A stretch of 64,000 nt of DNA, from positions 1-64,000 of the forward strand of contig JARXAE010000033.1 in assembly GCA_029866005.1 (NCBI GenBank), written 5' to 3'. Below, one piece after another: positions 16,151-25,326 of this stretch. Numbering within the stretch: position 1 is the stretch's first letter; each line of letters starts with the position of its first letter. The stretch comes from Fimbriimonas sp. (lineage in GTDB: Bacteria; Armatimonadota; Fimbriimonadia; Fimbriimonadales; Fimbriimonadaceae). The notes beneath the pieces were generated by a model that did no database searches, was not told where the DNA came from, and worked only from the letters and a program-made list of their open reading frames with translations. Position numbers and translations under genes: made by a program.

Positions 16151-16495
16151 ATGAAAACACGCGCGTTCACCCTGGTTGAGGTCATGATCGTTGTCCTTAT
16201 CGTCGCGGTGCTTTCTGGGATCGCTATCCCCAACTTTATCAAAACCCGAACCACTGCTCGCCAAAAGACTTGCATCAACAACATGAAGCAAATCGAATCG
16301 GCAAAGGAACAATGGGCAATGGACAAAAAGAAGGCCGCTGGCGACGCGTGCGCCATGTCTGACCTGGCCGGAATGGGTAACTATCTGCACAACACTCCTG
16401 TCTGTCCTGGTGGCGGAACCTATTCTGTAAACACGGTCGCGGCCCAGCCTTCTTGCTCCCTCTCAGCAGCGCCAGAGTTCCACGCGCTGCCTTAA
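16151..16495 (+). CDS. type IV prepilin-like protein, divergent third copy
   Basis: 114 residues. Leader MKTRA|FTLVEVM, so Ala rather than Gly sits at -1, followed by the hydrophobic helix (MIVVLIVAVLSGIAIPNF). Shares the body ESAKEQWAMD with the other two and the same tail architecture (PVCPGGG, PSCSLSAAPEFHALP), but is only loosely similar otherwise and lacks the duplicated leader. It is probably an older paralogue or a minor pilin. alaS begins 49 nt downstream. Confidence 0.88.
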   Translation: MKTRAFTLVEVMIVVLIVAVLSGIAIPNFIKTRTTARQKTCINNMKQIESAKEQWAMDKKKAAGDACAMSDLAGMGNYLHNTPVCPGGGTYSVNTVAAQPSCSLSAAPEFHALP

Positions 16496-16544
16496 CCGCC
16501 GAAAACCGCGAACCGAGCACGGTCAAAGCGATAAACTAGAAGGA

Positions 16545-19307
16545 ATGTCCCGCCCGATTGTGACCGTCCGAGAACTGCGCGAGAAATACCTCCGGTTCTT
16601 CGAGAGCAAAGGCCACCTCATCCACGACTCCGGCTCGCTCATTCCCTATGACGTGACCGGACGCCTGGACGAGAGCCTCCTCTTCAATGGCGCGGGAATG
16701 GTTCAGTTCAAGCCCTACTTCCGAGGCGTTGCAACCCCGCCTCGCACCCGCCTCACCACCGCTCAAAAGTGCGTTCGAACCGGCGACATCGACGAAGTCG
16801 GCGACGACAGCCACCTCACCTTCTTCGAGATGCTTGGCAACTTCTCCTTCGGTGACTACTTCAAGAAGGAAGCAATCGACTACTCCTGGGAGTTCCTCAC
16901 GTCACCCGAATGGCTCGGCCTCGATCCCAAGCGCCTCTCCTTCACCGTTTTCGAGGATGACCAAGAAGCGTATGACTACTGGTCCGCTCACCTGACCGCC
17001 GCCGGACTCGATCCGTCGATCCGCATCTTTAAGCTCGGCGACGAAACAAACTACTGGCCCGCCGGCAGCTTCACCAAAGGCCCCCCCGGCCCCTGCGGCC
17101 CCAACTCCGAGATGTTCTACTGGCAAGGCGCCGGCGACCCTCCATCGGCACCCTACACCACCGATGATTGGCTGGCCGACGACGCCGACAAAAACTGGCT
17201 CGAAATCTGGAACGACGTCTTCATTCAGTTCGAGTGGCAAGGAGAAAACATCGGTGAAAAGCCTTTTGACTCACTTGATGAGACAGACAAAGAACTCTGG
17301 AAATCTGGAATTGCTTGGAGAAAGACGGGCATGCCCAATCTCCCCTTCAACGGAATCGACACCGGAATGGGCATCGAACGCACCGTCGCCGTCCTCAACG
17401 GCTACAAGTCCGTCTATGACACCGACGCCTTCTCGGCGATCTTCGCTAAGTTAGATGAGATCAGTGAGTTCTACGCACCGACAAACGATGGCGCAAAGCT
17501 AACCCCAGAGGTCGGAACCGCCGCCCGCCGAATCATTGCCGACCACATCCGCACCGCCTGCTTCTGCATCGCCGACGGAATCCTCCCCGCAAACAACGGC
17601 CGAGGCTACGTCCTGCGCCGCCTCATCCGCCGTGCCGTCCTCAAGGGTCAGCGCACCCTCGGCTTCAACGACCTCTTCATGCTCAATGTGGCTGAAGCGG
17701 TCTTCGAAACCTTTGGAAGTCATTACAAAGAGTTAGCGGAGCGGAAAGACATCATCGTCGAAACTCTTAAGAGTGAGGAGGAGCTTTTCCGACGCACCCT
17801 CAAACGCGGCTCGGAACTTCTCGAAGAAGCCATATCGGTTCTATCGGGCGAATCCGTCCTCTCCGGTCCCACTGCCTTCCAACTCTACGACACCTTCGGC
17901 TTCCCCCTCGAAGTCACCCAAGAACTCTGCGCCGAAGCCGGGATCACCGTCGATCTCGACGGCTTCAACAAAGCCATGCAAGAAGCCCAAGACCGCAGCC
18001 GCGGCGCCCAAGGCGACAAATCTGCCTATGGCGACCTCGAAGCCACCGAGGAACTTAAGATCGACGACGCTTCCGAAATGACCGAATTCCTCGGCTACGC
18101 TGTTCTCACCGCAAGTGCAACCGTCACCCGGATCAAGCCCAAGTTTCCAAATGTTGCCTTGATCGCCCTCGACCGCACCCCGTTTTATGCAGAAAGCGGC
18201 GGCCAAACCGGCGACACCGGTACCCTTGGCGGATACAACGTCATCAACACAGCGAAGAGCGCAGGTCTCTTCTGGCATGAAGTCCAAGGCGAAAACCTCG
18301 AAGTCCTTCTCGGCAAACAGGTCGATGCGATCGTCGAAAGCCCGCGACGAAGCAAAACTCAACGCCACCACACCGCTACCCACCTCTTGCAGGCCTCCTT
18401 GCGCCACCACCTCGGAACCAGCGTGAACCAGGCGGGAAGCTACAACGGCCCCGACAACCTCCGCTTCGACTTCACCCACGGCAAAGCCCTCAGCCAAGAG
18501 GAAATTCAGAAGGTCGAACTAACTGTCAACGAAGAAATCCTCAAAAACACCGTTGTCACAACCTACGCCGACCTCCCCATCGCCGAAGCGAAAGCCAAAG
18601 GCGCAATGGCCCTCTTCGGCGAGAAGTACGGCGACAAGGTCCGCATGGTCGAGATCGGCGAGTTCAGCAAAGAGCTTTGCGGTGGCACCCATGTCCGCAC
18701 CACTGGCGAAATCGGCCTCTTCAAAATCGTCAGCGAATCCTCCGCCGCCAGCGGAGTCCGCCGAATCGAAGCCGTCTGCGGCGAGGCCTCCTACGCCCTC
18801 GTCAACCAGCAACAAAGCGACCTCAAAGAAGCCGCCGCCCTCCTCAAAACGAACCCCAAAGAGATTGTCCAAGCCGTCGAAAAGACTCTTGAACAACTAA
18901 AGGAAGAACGCAAGAAGCGTGAGAAAGCCGAAATGGCGGCGATGAGTGGAGAGAGCACAAAGCAAGAAACCACCAACATCAACGGCATTGACCTGTGGAT
19001 CAAAAACTTCGGCGACGCCGACCAAAAGGTCGCCAGCCAAGCCATCGACAACGAAGCGAACGGCAAACCCGCCCAAGTCACCCTCGGAGCCGTGGTCGGT
19101 GAAAAGATCACCTTCATGTGCAAAGTCGGCCCCGATGCCCTCGCAACAGGAGCTCACGCCGGAAACATCCTGCGCGAAGTCGCCAAAATCGCCGGAGGTG
19201 GAGGAGGCGGTCAGGCTGCGTTTGCAACCGCTGGCGGCCGAGACCCCAGTAAAGTAGAAGAAGCTCTTAGCGCCGCCGCCGCGATCCTAGCTGCTCAGCT
19301 TTCCTAA
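16545..19307 (+). CDS. alaS: alanyl-tRNA synthetase
   Basis: 920 residues, close to the bacterial norm. Class II catalytic core: RFFESKGHLIHDSGSLIP, motif 2 region RLTTAQKCVRTGDIDEVG and the GIDTGMGIERT motif 3 region. The editing domain has HHTATHLLQASLR and the zinc Cys/His in ELCGGTHVRTTGEIG. The C-terminal C-Ala domain ends in the glycine run and AAFATAGGRDPSK. It charges tRNA-Ala and clears mischarged Ser/Gly. ATG at 16545 follows GAAGGA. Codon use is more C-ending than in the pilin genes upstream, which creates many long antisense frames. Confidence 0.98.
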   Translation: MSRPIVTVRELREKYLRFFESKGHLIHDSGSLIPYDVTGRLDESLLFNGAGMVQFKPYFRGVATPPRTRLTTAQKCVRTGDIDEVGDDSHLTFFEMLGNFSFGDYFKKEAIDYSWEFLTSPEWLGLDPKRLSFTVFEDDQEAYDYWSAHLTAAGLDPSIRIFKLGDETNYWPAGSFTKGPPGPCGPNSEMFYWQGAGDPPSAPYTTDDWLADDADKNWLEIWNDVFIQFEWQGENIGEKPFDSLDETDKELWKSGIAWRKTGMPNLPFNGIDTGMGIERTVAVLNGYKSVYDTDAFSAIFAKLDEISEFYAPTNDGAKLTPEVGTAARRIIADHIRTACFCIADGILPANNGRGYVLRRLIRRAVLKGQRTLGFNDLFMLNVAEAVFETFGSHYKELAERKDIIVETLKSEEELFRRTLKRGSELLEEAISVLSGESVLSGPTAFQLYDTFGFPLEVTQELCAEAGITVDLDGFNKAMQEAQDRSRGAQGDKSAYGDLEATEELKIDDASEMTEFLGYAVLTASATVTRIKPKFPNVALIALDRTPFYAESGGQTGDTGTLGGYNVINTAKSAGLFWHEVQGENLEVLLGKQVDAIVESPRRSKTQRHHTATHLLQASLRHHLGTSVNQAGSYNGPDNLRFDFTHGKALSQEEIQKVELTVNEEILKNTVVTTYADLPIAEAKAKGAMALFGEKYGDKVRMVEIGEFSKELCGGTHVRTTGEIGLFKIVSESSAASGVRRIEAVCGEASYALVNQQQSDLKEAAALLKTNPKEIVQAVEKTLEQLKEERKKREKAEMAAMSGESTKQETTNINGIDLWIKNFGDADQKVASQAIDNEANGKPAQVTLGAVVGEKITFMCKVGPDALATGAHAGNILREVAKIAGGGGGGQAAFATAGGRDPSKVEEALSAAAAILAAQLS

Positions 19308-19603
19308 GCCGAACTCGGATCAATCCGCCAACTCCAACCGCCAATGCCGCCAGAGATGTCGGCTCTGGCATTTGGCTGCTGGAAAGCTGAGAATGCGCCA
19401 TTAACCCGAGCGGCGTCAGAGATTCCGACCGAGCCTGCGTCGGAACCAAAACCATCACTGCAACCACCAGTTTCAACATCGTTAACCCGATGGTTCGGTG
19501 CTGCAAGTTTCGTGCCACCGTGGTGGGAAAAGGGAACCCAGTAGTTCTTCACGAAGCCGCACGGACTCGTAACTCGTACGCCGAGCCTGCCCCGACCAAC
19601 CAA
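19304..19603 (-). pseudogene. PEP-CTERM-tail remnant between alaS and argS
   Basis: The 309-nt gap between alaS and argS holds, on the minus strand, a frame with DGFGSDAGSVGISDAARVNGA and AFSAFQQ; after a one-base shift the next frame reads MPEPTSLAALAVGVGG then LIRVRLRKA. PEP followed by a short hydrophobic segment and basic residues is the PEP-CTERM sorting tail, recognised by exosortase. The two frames together look like the end of one exported protein with a frameshift. The PEP frame runs on to 19267, inside alaS. No full gene precedes it, so it is a relic. The match is short, and chance cannot be fully excluded. Confidence 0.35.
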
Positions 19604-19616
19604 GTAAACTACTACC

Positions 19617-21512
19617 TTGCTACGAACCTTCCTTGCCTCCGTCTTCCGCGCCGCCTTGACCCAGCTCGTCGAGCAAGGCCGCCTGCCACAGGAGGTTTTA
19701 GACGTTCGTATCGAAATCGCCGATCCGAAGAACCCCGATCACGGCGACTTCGCCTGCAACATCGCCATGACGGCGAGCAAGGTCGCCGGGAAGAACCCCC
19801 GCGAGTTCGCGGAGATGCTGGTCGAAGGTGTTAAGTTAAACCCTGCGATTGAGTCGGTCGAAATTGCCGGTCCCGGCTTCATCAACCTTCGATTGAACTC
19901 CGAGTTCGTCGCCGGTTACGTCGGAACCATCAACGCGCTCGGACAAAACGAACTCGCCAAACAAAGCCCGGTAGAGACCCCGCTAAAAATCAACGTCGAA
20001 TTCGTCTCCGTCAACCCCAATGGCCCCATCACCATCGGCTCGGGCCGAGGCGCCGCCTACGGCTCGACCCTCTGCAACATCTTCGAAGCCGCCGGCCACA
20101 CCGTCCACCGCGAATATTACATTAACGACGGCGTGAATTCGGAGCAGATGAGATTGTTCGCTGAATCGGTGCGCGCACTGATTAAAGGCGAGCCAGTCCC
20201 CGAGAACGGATACAAAGGGGACTACGTGCACGACGTAGCCAAGGAGCTACAAGGTCAAAACCTGGAGTCAGCGGAAGTCGTCGTTCTCCAAAAGGCATCG
20301 GAGCATAAGATGATCGAAGCTCAGCGGTCTGCCCTCGCCGCCTTTGGCGTCAACTACGACACCTGGTTCTCCGAGCAATCCCTCCACGACGCCGGAACCG
20401 TTGCCGTCGAAATCAAATCTCTCGCCGCCAAAGGAATCGCCAACACCGACCCCACCCGAACCAAGCTCAAGCTTGCCAAGGGCGGCAAGATCGAGGACGT
20501 CATCATCGAGTCCCAAACCGCCGATGTCGACGACGAAGGGGAAGTCCAGCTAGCCGAAGCGACTGCCGAAGGTGAAACCCTCTGGCTCCGCTCAACCAAG
20601 CTCGGCGACGACATGGACCGCGTCCTGCTCCGCAAAGACGGCCGCCTCACCTACATCGCCAGCGACGTCGCGTATCACAAACACAAGTTCAACCGCCCAG
20701 CAGGTGCAGATAAGCTCATCACGATCCTCGGCCCCGACCATCATGGCTACATCGGACGCCTCACCGCCGTCGTCGCCGCCATGCTCCTGGAGCCAAGTGA
20801 ACCCGGCGAGCCGTGCCAAGACGAGTTCGACGCCAAGCTCTACCGCGACGAAAACGAGAAAGCCGCCTGCCAGAAGGCCCTGAAAGAAGCCCGCGAGAAG
20901 CTGGAAGTCCAAATCTACCAACTCGTCCGCTTCATGAAAGAAGGCAAGCCCGCCCCCATGCGCAAGCGGGACGGCAACATCTACGCCCTTATTGACCTCA
21001 TGCGCGAGATCGGAACCAAGCTCAAGCCCGAAGGCACCGAAGCCGAGCAACTTGAATCCGGCAAGGACGTTGCCCGCTTCTTCTATCTGATGCGCTCGCA
21101 CGACACCACGTTCGACTTCGACCTCGACCTCGCCGAAAAGCAGTCTGACGAGAACCCCGTATTCTACGTCCAATACGCTCACGCCAGAATCTGCTCGATC
21201 CTCGAAAAAGCTGGCGAGCAAGGCGACGCCAACCTCGCGCTCCTCACCCACCCCAAAGAGAAAACCCTTATCAAGCGCATCGCCGACCTCCCCAACGAAG
21301 TCAGCCGCGCCGCCGAGGACTACGGCGTTCACCGCCTCACAACCTACGCGATCGAACTCGCCCGCGCCTTCCACGGTTTCTACGGCGACTGCAAAGTCAT
21401 CTCAGAAGATGCGGCACTGACCGCAGCAAGAGTCCAGCTCTGTGAAGCGACCCAAAAAGCTCTCAAAGAGACACTCGACCTCCTCGGAGTCAGCGCACCA
21501 GAACGGATGTAG
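19617..21512 (+). CDS. argS: arginyl-tRNA synthetase with altered HIGH motif
   Basis: 631 residues, class I aaRS. N-terminal Add-1 domain for tRNA D-loop, then the Rossmann catalytic domain and the DALR anticodon domain (ending with EVSRAAEDYGVHRLTTYAIELARAF). The first signature normally reads 'NPTGPLHIGHGRG'; here residues 133-145 read NPNGPITIGSGRG, so both histidines of HIGH are replaced (Thr139 and Ser142). The second signature region PMRKRDGN is present. The start is TTG at 19617 with no good ribosome site; an ATG does not occur before conserved sequence. Length, domains and synteny with alaS support a functional gene. Confidence 0.95.
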   Translation: MLRTFLASVFRAALTQLVEQGRLPQEVLDVRIEIADPKNPDHGDFACNIAMTASKVAGKNPREFAEMLVEGVKLNPAIESVEIAGPGFINLRLNSEFVAGYVGTINALGQNELAKQSPVETPLKINVEFVSVNPNGPITIGSGRGAAYGSTLCNIFEAAGHTVHREYYINDGVNSEQMRLFAESVRALIKGEPVPENGYKGDYVHDVAKELQGQNLESAEVVVLQKASEHKMIEAQRSALAAFGVNYDTWFSEQSLHDAGTVAVEIKSLAAKGIANTDPTRTKLKLAKGGKIEDVIIESQTADVDDEGEVQLAEATAEGETLWLRSTKLGDDMDRVLLRKDGRLTYIASDVAYHKHKFNRPAGADKLITILGPDHHGYIGRLTAVVAAMLLEPSEPGEPCQDEFDAKLYRDENEKAACQKALKEAREKLEVQIYQLVRFMKEGKPAPMRKRDGNIYALIDLMREIGTKLKPEGTEAEQLESGKDVARFFYLMRSHDTTFDFDLDLAEKQSDENPVFYVQYAHARICSILEKAGEQGDANLALLTHPKEKTLIKRIADLPNEVSRAAEDYGVHRLTTYAIELARAFHGFYGDCKVISEDAALTAARVQLCEATQKALKETLDLLGVSAPERM

Positions 21513-21515
21513 CTC

Positions 21516-22067
21516 TTACCGAACCTGAACAGTATAGGGGCTCGTCACAAAGCGCCCCTTTGGAACCTGGTCGAAAAAGCTCTGAATCTTCGCTTTCGCC
21601 TCGCTGTGAGCAGGTTCGGGCAACGGCCCACCAATCCAATTGTTGATCGGAGCCGACGTATCGTAGCTCACCTGGACTTCGTACGTTCCCGCCTTAAATC
21701 TTGCCTTGCCAACAACGTCCGCTGTCCAAGAGAACCGAGCCTGCTTAGATACAGCTTGGTACCCATCTACCGTCACAAACTCCTCAGGCGTAATCGGATT
21801 CGTATTCCCGCACTGAGGGGGTGCACTCAACTTGGTCCACTTCTTCTCCCCCTTTCGGCGCAACTCGATCAACGTGCTCGGAGCACGCATCATCGAAGAA
21901 TTCGACGCGCCACTTGGCAGTAAAACGATTCGACTGCCGCTCGAGTTCTGATATACCAGCGATGCCTGAAAGTCTTCGCCAAGCTTGATTTGTTTCGGAC
22001 CCGTAAGCTCGATTTTAAGGACGGGCTTGTTTACGAGACCCAGTGAGAGAGCAGCAAGGATTATCAT
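21516..22067 (-). CDS. exported protein of unknown function, Ig-like fold likely
   Basis: 183 residues from ATG 22067 (a longer frame reaches 22178 but lacks a signal peptide at its start). The first ~18 residues (IILAALSLGLVNK) look like a short signal peptide or anchor. The rest has beta-rich character with LKIELTGPKQIKLGEDFQ, then SLVYQNSSGSRIVLLPSG and FKAGTYEVQVSYDTSAP, the pattern of immunoglobulin-like domains in secreted proteins. No named family recognised. Convergent with argS (3-nt gap) and divergent from the SIMPL gene. Confidence 0.65.
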   Translation of the reverse strand: MIILAALSLGLVNKPVLKIELTGPKQIKLGEDFQASLVYQNSSGSRIVLLPSGASNSSMMRAPSTLIELRRKGEKKWTKLSAPPQCGNTNPITPEEFVTVDGYQAVSKQARFSWTADVVGKARFKAGTYEVQVSYDTSAPINNWIGGPLPEPAHSEAKAKIQSFFDQVPKGRFVTSPYTVQVR

Positions 22068-22162
22068 CAAAAATTTGTGACGTCTGTTTTTCCGGCAGGT
22101 TTCAAAGTTTTCTTTTAGAAACGAATGCCTACCCTCGTGCGTCCCGTAAGACAGGAAACTCA

Positions 22163-22906
22163 ATGTCAGAAAATCCAAATCGTAGTCTTATCGGAACCAG
22201 CATCATTGCCTTCGCCGTAATCGCCTCGGCTTACACCCTCAGCAACGCAGTCGTGCGCGCTCGTGGAGGCGGAGAAATCAAAGTCACCGGCTCCGCCCGC
22301 AAAGACATCGACAGCGACATGATTGCTTGGACCGGCCGCATCGCCTACCGTTCCGACACCATGGGCAACGGCTATTCCGCCGTCAAAACTGCCATCGGCA
22401 AGCTTACCGATTACCTGAAAAGCAAAGGTCTAACTGAGAAGGAAATCGTGATCGGTGCCGTTCAAACCACCGCTCTGTACGAAGAGAAGAAGGAAGGCGG
22501 CTATGATAACGGCGGCTACCGATCCATCAAAGGTTATGACGTTGCTCAGGCGGTCACTGTCCGCTCGACCAAGGTGAACGAAGTCGAGCAGATCAGCCGC
22601 GAATCGACTGACCTCATCGCTCAAGGCGTCCCGCTCGTCAGCGAGACTCCGCAGTTCTTCTACACCAAGATCGGTGATGTTAAGCGCGAAATCCTTGGCC
22701 TCGCCGCCGAAGACGCCCGAAAGCGAGCCGAAGAAGTCGCCAGCAAATCCGGCGCCGGAGTCGGCGACGTCCGCGGAGTCCGGATGGCCCCGCTCCAGAT
22801 CACCCCGCGCTACGACTTCGAAATCTACAACTCGGGCTACAATGACCTGACCAGCAGAGAAAAATCGATCACCGCCGTGGTGACCGTCACCTTCGGTGTG
22901 AAGTAA
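22163..22906 (+). CDS. SIMPL-domain protein (DUF541)
   Basis: 247 residues from ATG 22163. An N-terminal membrane helix (SLIGTSIIAFAVIASAYTL) is followed by the SIMPL domain: EIKVTGSARKDIDSDMIAW, a central segment VTVRSTKVNEVEQISRES, AAEDARKRAEEVASKSG, and the C-terminal strand EKSITAVVTVTFGVK. SIMPL proteins are periplasmic or surface-bound and of unclear function, linked to stress tolerance in some bacteria. A 25-nt hairpin follows, shared with the convergent GH4 gene. Confidence 0.9.
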   Translation: MSENPNRSLIGTSIIAFAVIASAYTLSNAVVRARGGGEIKVTGSARKDIDSDMIAWTGRIAYRSDTMGNGYSAVKTAIGKLTDYLKSKGLTEKEIVIGAVQTTALYEEKKEGGYDNGGYRSIKGYDVAQAVTVRSTKVNEVEQISRESTDLIAQGVPLVSETPQFFYTKIGDVKREILGLAAEDARKRAEEVASKSGAGVGDVRGVRMAPLQITPRYDFEIYNSGYNDLTSREKSITAVVTVTFGVK

Positions 22907-22912
22907 CCACAA

Positions 22913-22937
22913 AGGGTGAGCGAACCTCGCTCACCCT
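22913..22937. terminator. bidirectional hairpin between SIMPL and GH4 genes
   Basis: AGGGTGAGCG, loop AACCT, CGCTCACCCT. It has only a short A/T flank on each side (AAA on the left reads as TTT for the minus-strand gene). It lies between convergent genes and is most simply a shared terminator. Confidence 0.65.
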
Positions 22938-22945
22938 AACTAGAC

Positions 22946-24346
22946 CTAGTTAAAGCCCGGCAGGAACTGGGCTTCAGCATCAAAGAGTCGCTTCGTCAGC
23001 TCCCGAACCTCCGCCGGACAGCACACCGCCGATGTCAGCGGATCAAGCATCAACGCCCACTCAGCATGTTGCTTCGACTTGTGCACCGCCGCATCGGCCG
23101 CTAGGTCAAAGTAGCGCATGTTCGAGTCGCAAATCGCCGCCATCTGCGATGGCAATCGACCGAACTTGGTTGGCTGAATACCGTTGTGGTTGATGAGACA
23201 AGCAACCTCGACGCAGCCGTCATGAGGAAGGTTAGAGATCAACCCCTGGTTCGGAGCAACGTTCCCGTAAACAACGATTGGAGCGTTCTTCTCAATTGAC
23301 TCGATAATCCAAGCCCCGTACTCAAACGACCGCTTGAGGTCGAGTTCCTTCTCCCCCGAGATCATCTTGTCGCGATTCTCATCCGCCGTCTTGCGCCAAG
23401 TCGGCCAGTTGTTTGCGTAGAAAGATTCTTCGCCCCGGTAACCGGTGTCCGTGTACTTATCGAGCAAGTCCTTGCGCTTACGGTAGTAGGGAAGGTATTC
23501 CGAAAGGTGTCCGCTGGACTCGGTAATGAACGCTCCGAAATGGAGCATCATGTCACTTCGCACTGGCTCTTTGGTCGCGAAATCGGAAGACCGATCCGCC
23601 GCCATCGCCATCAGCTTAGGATATAGCGACTCGCCATCTGGTCCGTTAAACTCGGTGAACCAAGCAAGGTGGTTAATCCCTGCGCACTGCCACTGAACTT
23701 GCTCGTAGGGAACCTCAGCGAAGCCCGCAAGCATCCGCGAAGTGCCCTGCACCGAGTGACAAAGACCGATCTGCTGAATCTCCGGCACCGCCCGGGCTCC
23801 GGCGAGAATCATCATGCTCATCGGGTTGGTGTAGTTGAGCATGATCGCCTTAGGGCAGAGCTCACGCATGTCTCGCAGGATATCGAGGTAGACGGGAATG
23901 GTGCGCATCCCCTTCATCAATCCACCCGGTCCAAGGGTGTCGCCGATGTTCTGACTGATGCCGAACTCGAGGGGAATGTCGTTATCAAACCGAACGCACT
24001 CCGTTCCGCTGACCTCGATGGAATTGACGACGTAGTCAATCCCTTTCATCAGCTCGCGACGATTTGTGGACCCTATTAGCTTCCACTTATCGCCCTGCCC
24101 AACCGTGTCGACAAGCTTCTGCATCAAGGTCATCTGGAGCTTGAGCCGCGTCTCATCGATATCGCAGAGTCTCAGCTCGCCGCCCTGGTTGTCAGGAATC
24201 AAAACAACATCTCGAAGAACCGAGTTTGTGAAAAAGCTACCCGCGCCCATCATCAGGACGTTGACTTTACGCGGCATCGAACCCGGAAGTCCGTTGCGCT
24301 CGTCGGCTTTACTATGGTCGAGGTGAGATTCGGTGGCGGCACTCAT
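22946..24346 (-). CDS. glycoside hydrolase family 4 (alpha-galactosidase/alpha-glucosidase type)
   Basis: 466 residues. NAD-binding motif MMGAGSFF near residue 32, then YVVNSIEVSG, the catalytic loop FGISQNIGDTLGPGG, MLNYTNPMS (substrate/metal Asn), GLCHSVQGT (Cys and His that hold Mn2+) and GINHLAWF. GH4 enzymes use NAD+ and Mn2+ in an oxidation-elimination mechanism. The 'CHS' together with an unphosphorylated-type context resembles MelA/AglA-like alpha-glycosidases, but substrate is not provable. The N-terminal ~25 residues are an extra polar segment. It is the first gene on its strand, and cysK lies beyond a 62-nt gap. Confidence 0.93.
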   Translation of the reverse strand: MSAATESHLDHSKADERNGLPGSMPRKVNVLMMGAGSFFTNSVLRDVVLIPDNQGGELRLCDIDETRLKLQMTLMQKLVDTVGQGDKWKLIGSTNRRELMKGIDYVVNSIEVSGTECVRFDNDIPLEFGISQNIGDTLGPGGLMKGMRTIPVYLDILRDMRELCPKAIMLNYTNPMSMMILAGARAVPEIQQIGLCHSVQGTSRMLAGFAEVPYEQVQWQCAGINHLAWFTEFNGPDGESLYPKLMAMAADRSSDFATKEPVRSDMMLHFGAFITESSGHLSEYLPYYRKRKDLLDKYTDTGYRGEESFYANNWPTWRKTADENRDKMISGEKELDLKRSFEYGAWIIESIEKNAPIVVYGNVAPNQGLISNLPHDGCVEVACLINHNGIQPTKFGRLPSQMAAICDSNMRYFDLAADAAVHKSKQHAEWALMLDPLTSAVCCPAEVRELTKRLFDAEAQFLPGFN

Positions 24347-24408
24347 ATTGAATGCTGAGTTTAACCGCCCTGTTGAAACGTGCCTAGTTCGCAGTCGAAA
24401 ATTGTAGC

Positions 24409-25326
24409 CTAAGCCACAAAAAGATCATCGATAGAAAGGTACCGCTCACCCGTATCGTAACAGAAGGTGAGCACGGTGGCTCCATCCGGCAGTTCAGGCA
24501 ACTTTTTCGCAACCGCAGCCAGCGACGCTCCGGAAGAAATCCCGATGAAAACTCCTTCCTCCGCCGCCGCTCGGCGGGCGTACTCGAACGCCTCGGCTTC
24601 TTCGACCTGGATCACTCCGTCCAGAGTGTCCATGTGTAGGTTAGCCGGAACGAATCCTGCCCCGATTCCTTGGAGTCGGTGCGGAGACGGCGAACCGCCC
24701 GAAATGACCGGAGACTTGGCTGGCTCGACCGCGAATACTTGAAGAGAAGGGAATTTGGGCTTAAGAATCTCGGCGACTCCAGTGATGTGTCCACCAGTTC
24801 CGACTCCGGTGATGATCGCGTCCAGCCCATCAGGGAAGTCAGCAAGGATCTCCTGAGCTGTCGTTCTTTGGTGAACTTCAATATTGGCCGGATTCTCGAA
24901 CTGCTGGGGAATCCAGCTGTTTGGAGTTTCGGCAGCGAGCTCCTTTGCCCTCTCGATCGCCCCCTTCATTCCCTTCTCTTTGGGAGTCAGGTCAAAGGTC
25001 GCCCCAAATGCCGCCATAATTCTGCGGCGCTCAATTGACATCGACTCGGGCATGACCAAGATCAGCTTGTATCCTTTCACGGCGGCGACCAAAGCCAATC
25101 CGATTCCGGTGTTTCCGGAGGTCGGCTCGATGATCGTGGTTCCCGGCTTCAGCAACCCGTCCTTCTCTGCGGCCTCAATCATGGCTAAGGCGATTCGATC
25201 CTTGATCGATCCACCGGGGTTCTGCCGCTCAAGCTTTATGAAGACGTTACAGCGATCTCCGAAGAGCCGGTTGAGCCGCACATGCGGAGTGTTTCCTATC
25301 GCTTCGAGAATGCTGTTGTATTTCAT
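24409..25326 (-). CDS. cysK: cysteine synthase A (O-acetylserine sulfhydrylase)
   Basis: 305 residues, fold-type II PLP enzyme. PLP-binding Lys42 lies in NPGGSIKDR, the phosphate-binding loop is [10 protein letters not shown], and GTGGHITG and GISSGAS are conserved. It replaces the acetyl group of O-acetylserine with sulfide to give cysteine. It overlaps cysE by 4 nt, so the two consecutive steps are coupled; CysE-CysK normally also form a complex through the CysE C-terminus. Confidence 0.96.
   Translation of the reverse strand: MKYNSILEAIGNTPHVRLNRLFGDRCNVFIKLERQNPGGSIKDRIALAMIEAAEKDGLLKPGTTIIEPTSGNTGIGLALVAAVKGYKLILVMPESMSIERRRIMAAFGATFDLTPKEKGMKGAIERAKELAAETPNSWIPQQFENPANIEVHQRTTAQEILADFPDGLDAIITGVGTGGHITGVAEILKPKFPSLQVFAVEPAKSPVISGGSPSPHRLQGIGAGFVPANLHMDTLDGVIQVEEAEAFEYARRAAAEEGVFIGISSGASLAAVAKKLPELPDGATVLTFCYDTGERYLSIDDLFVA

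Noticed and set aside
17841-18497. 218-residue antisense frame within alaS
   Set aside because: It lies entirely inside alaS, and its Val/Gly/Glu/Phe-rich translation is the usual mirror of a C-ending codon bias. No ribosome site or family motif.
20592-21374. 260-residue antisense frame within argS
   Set aside because: Mirror frame of argS with low-complexity FLVGVE-type composition. No independent support.
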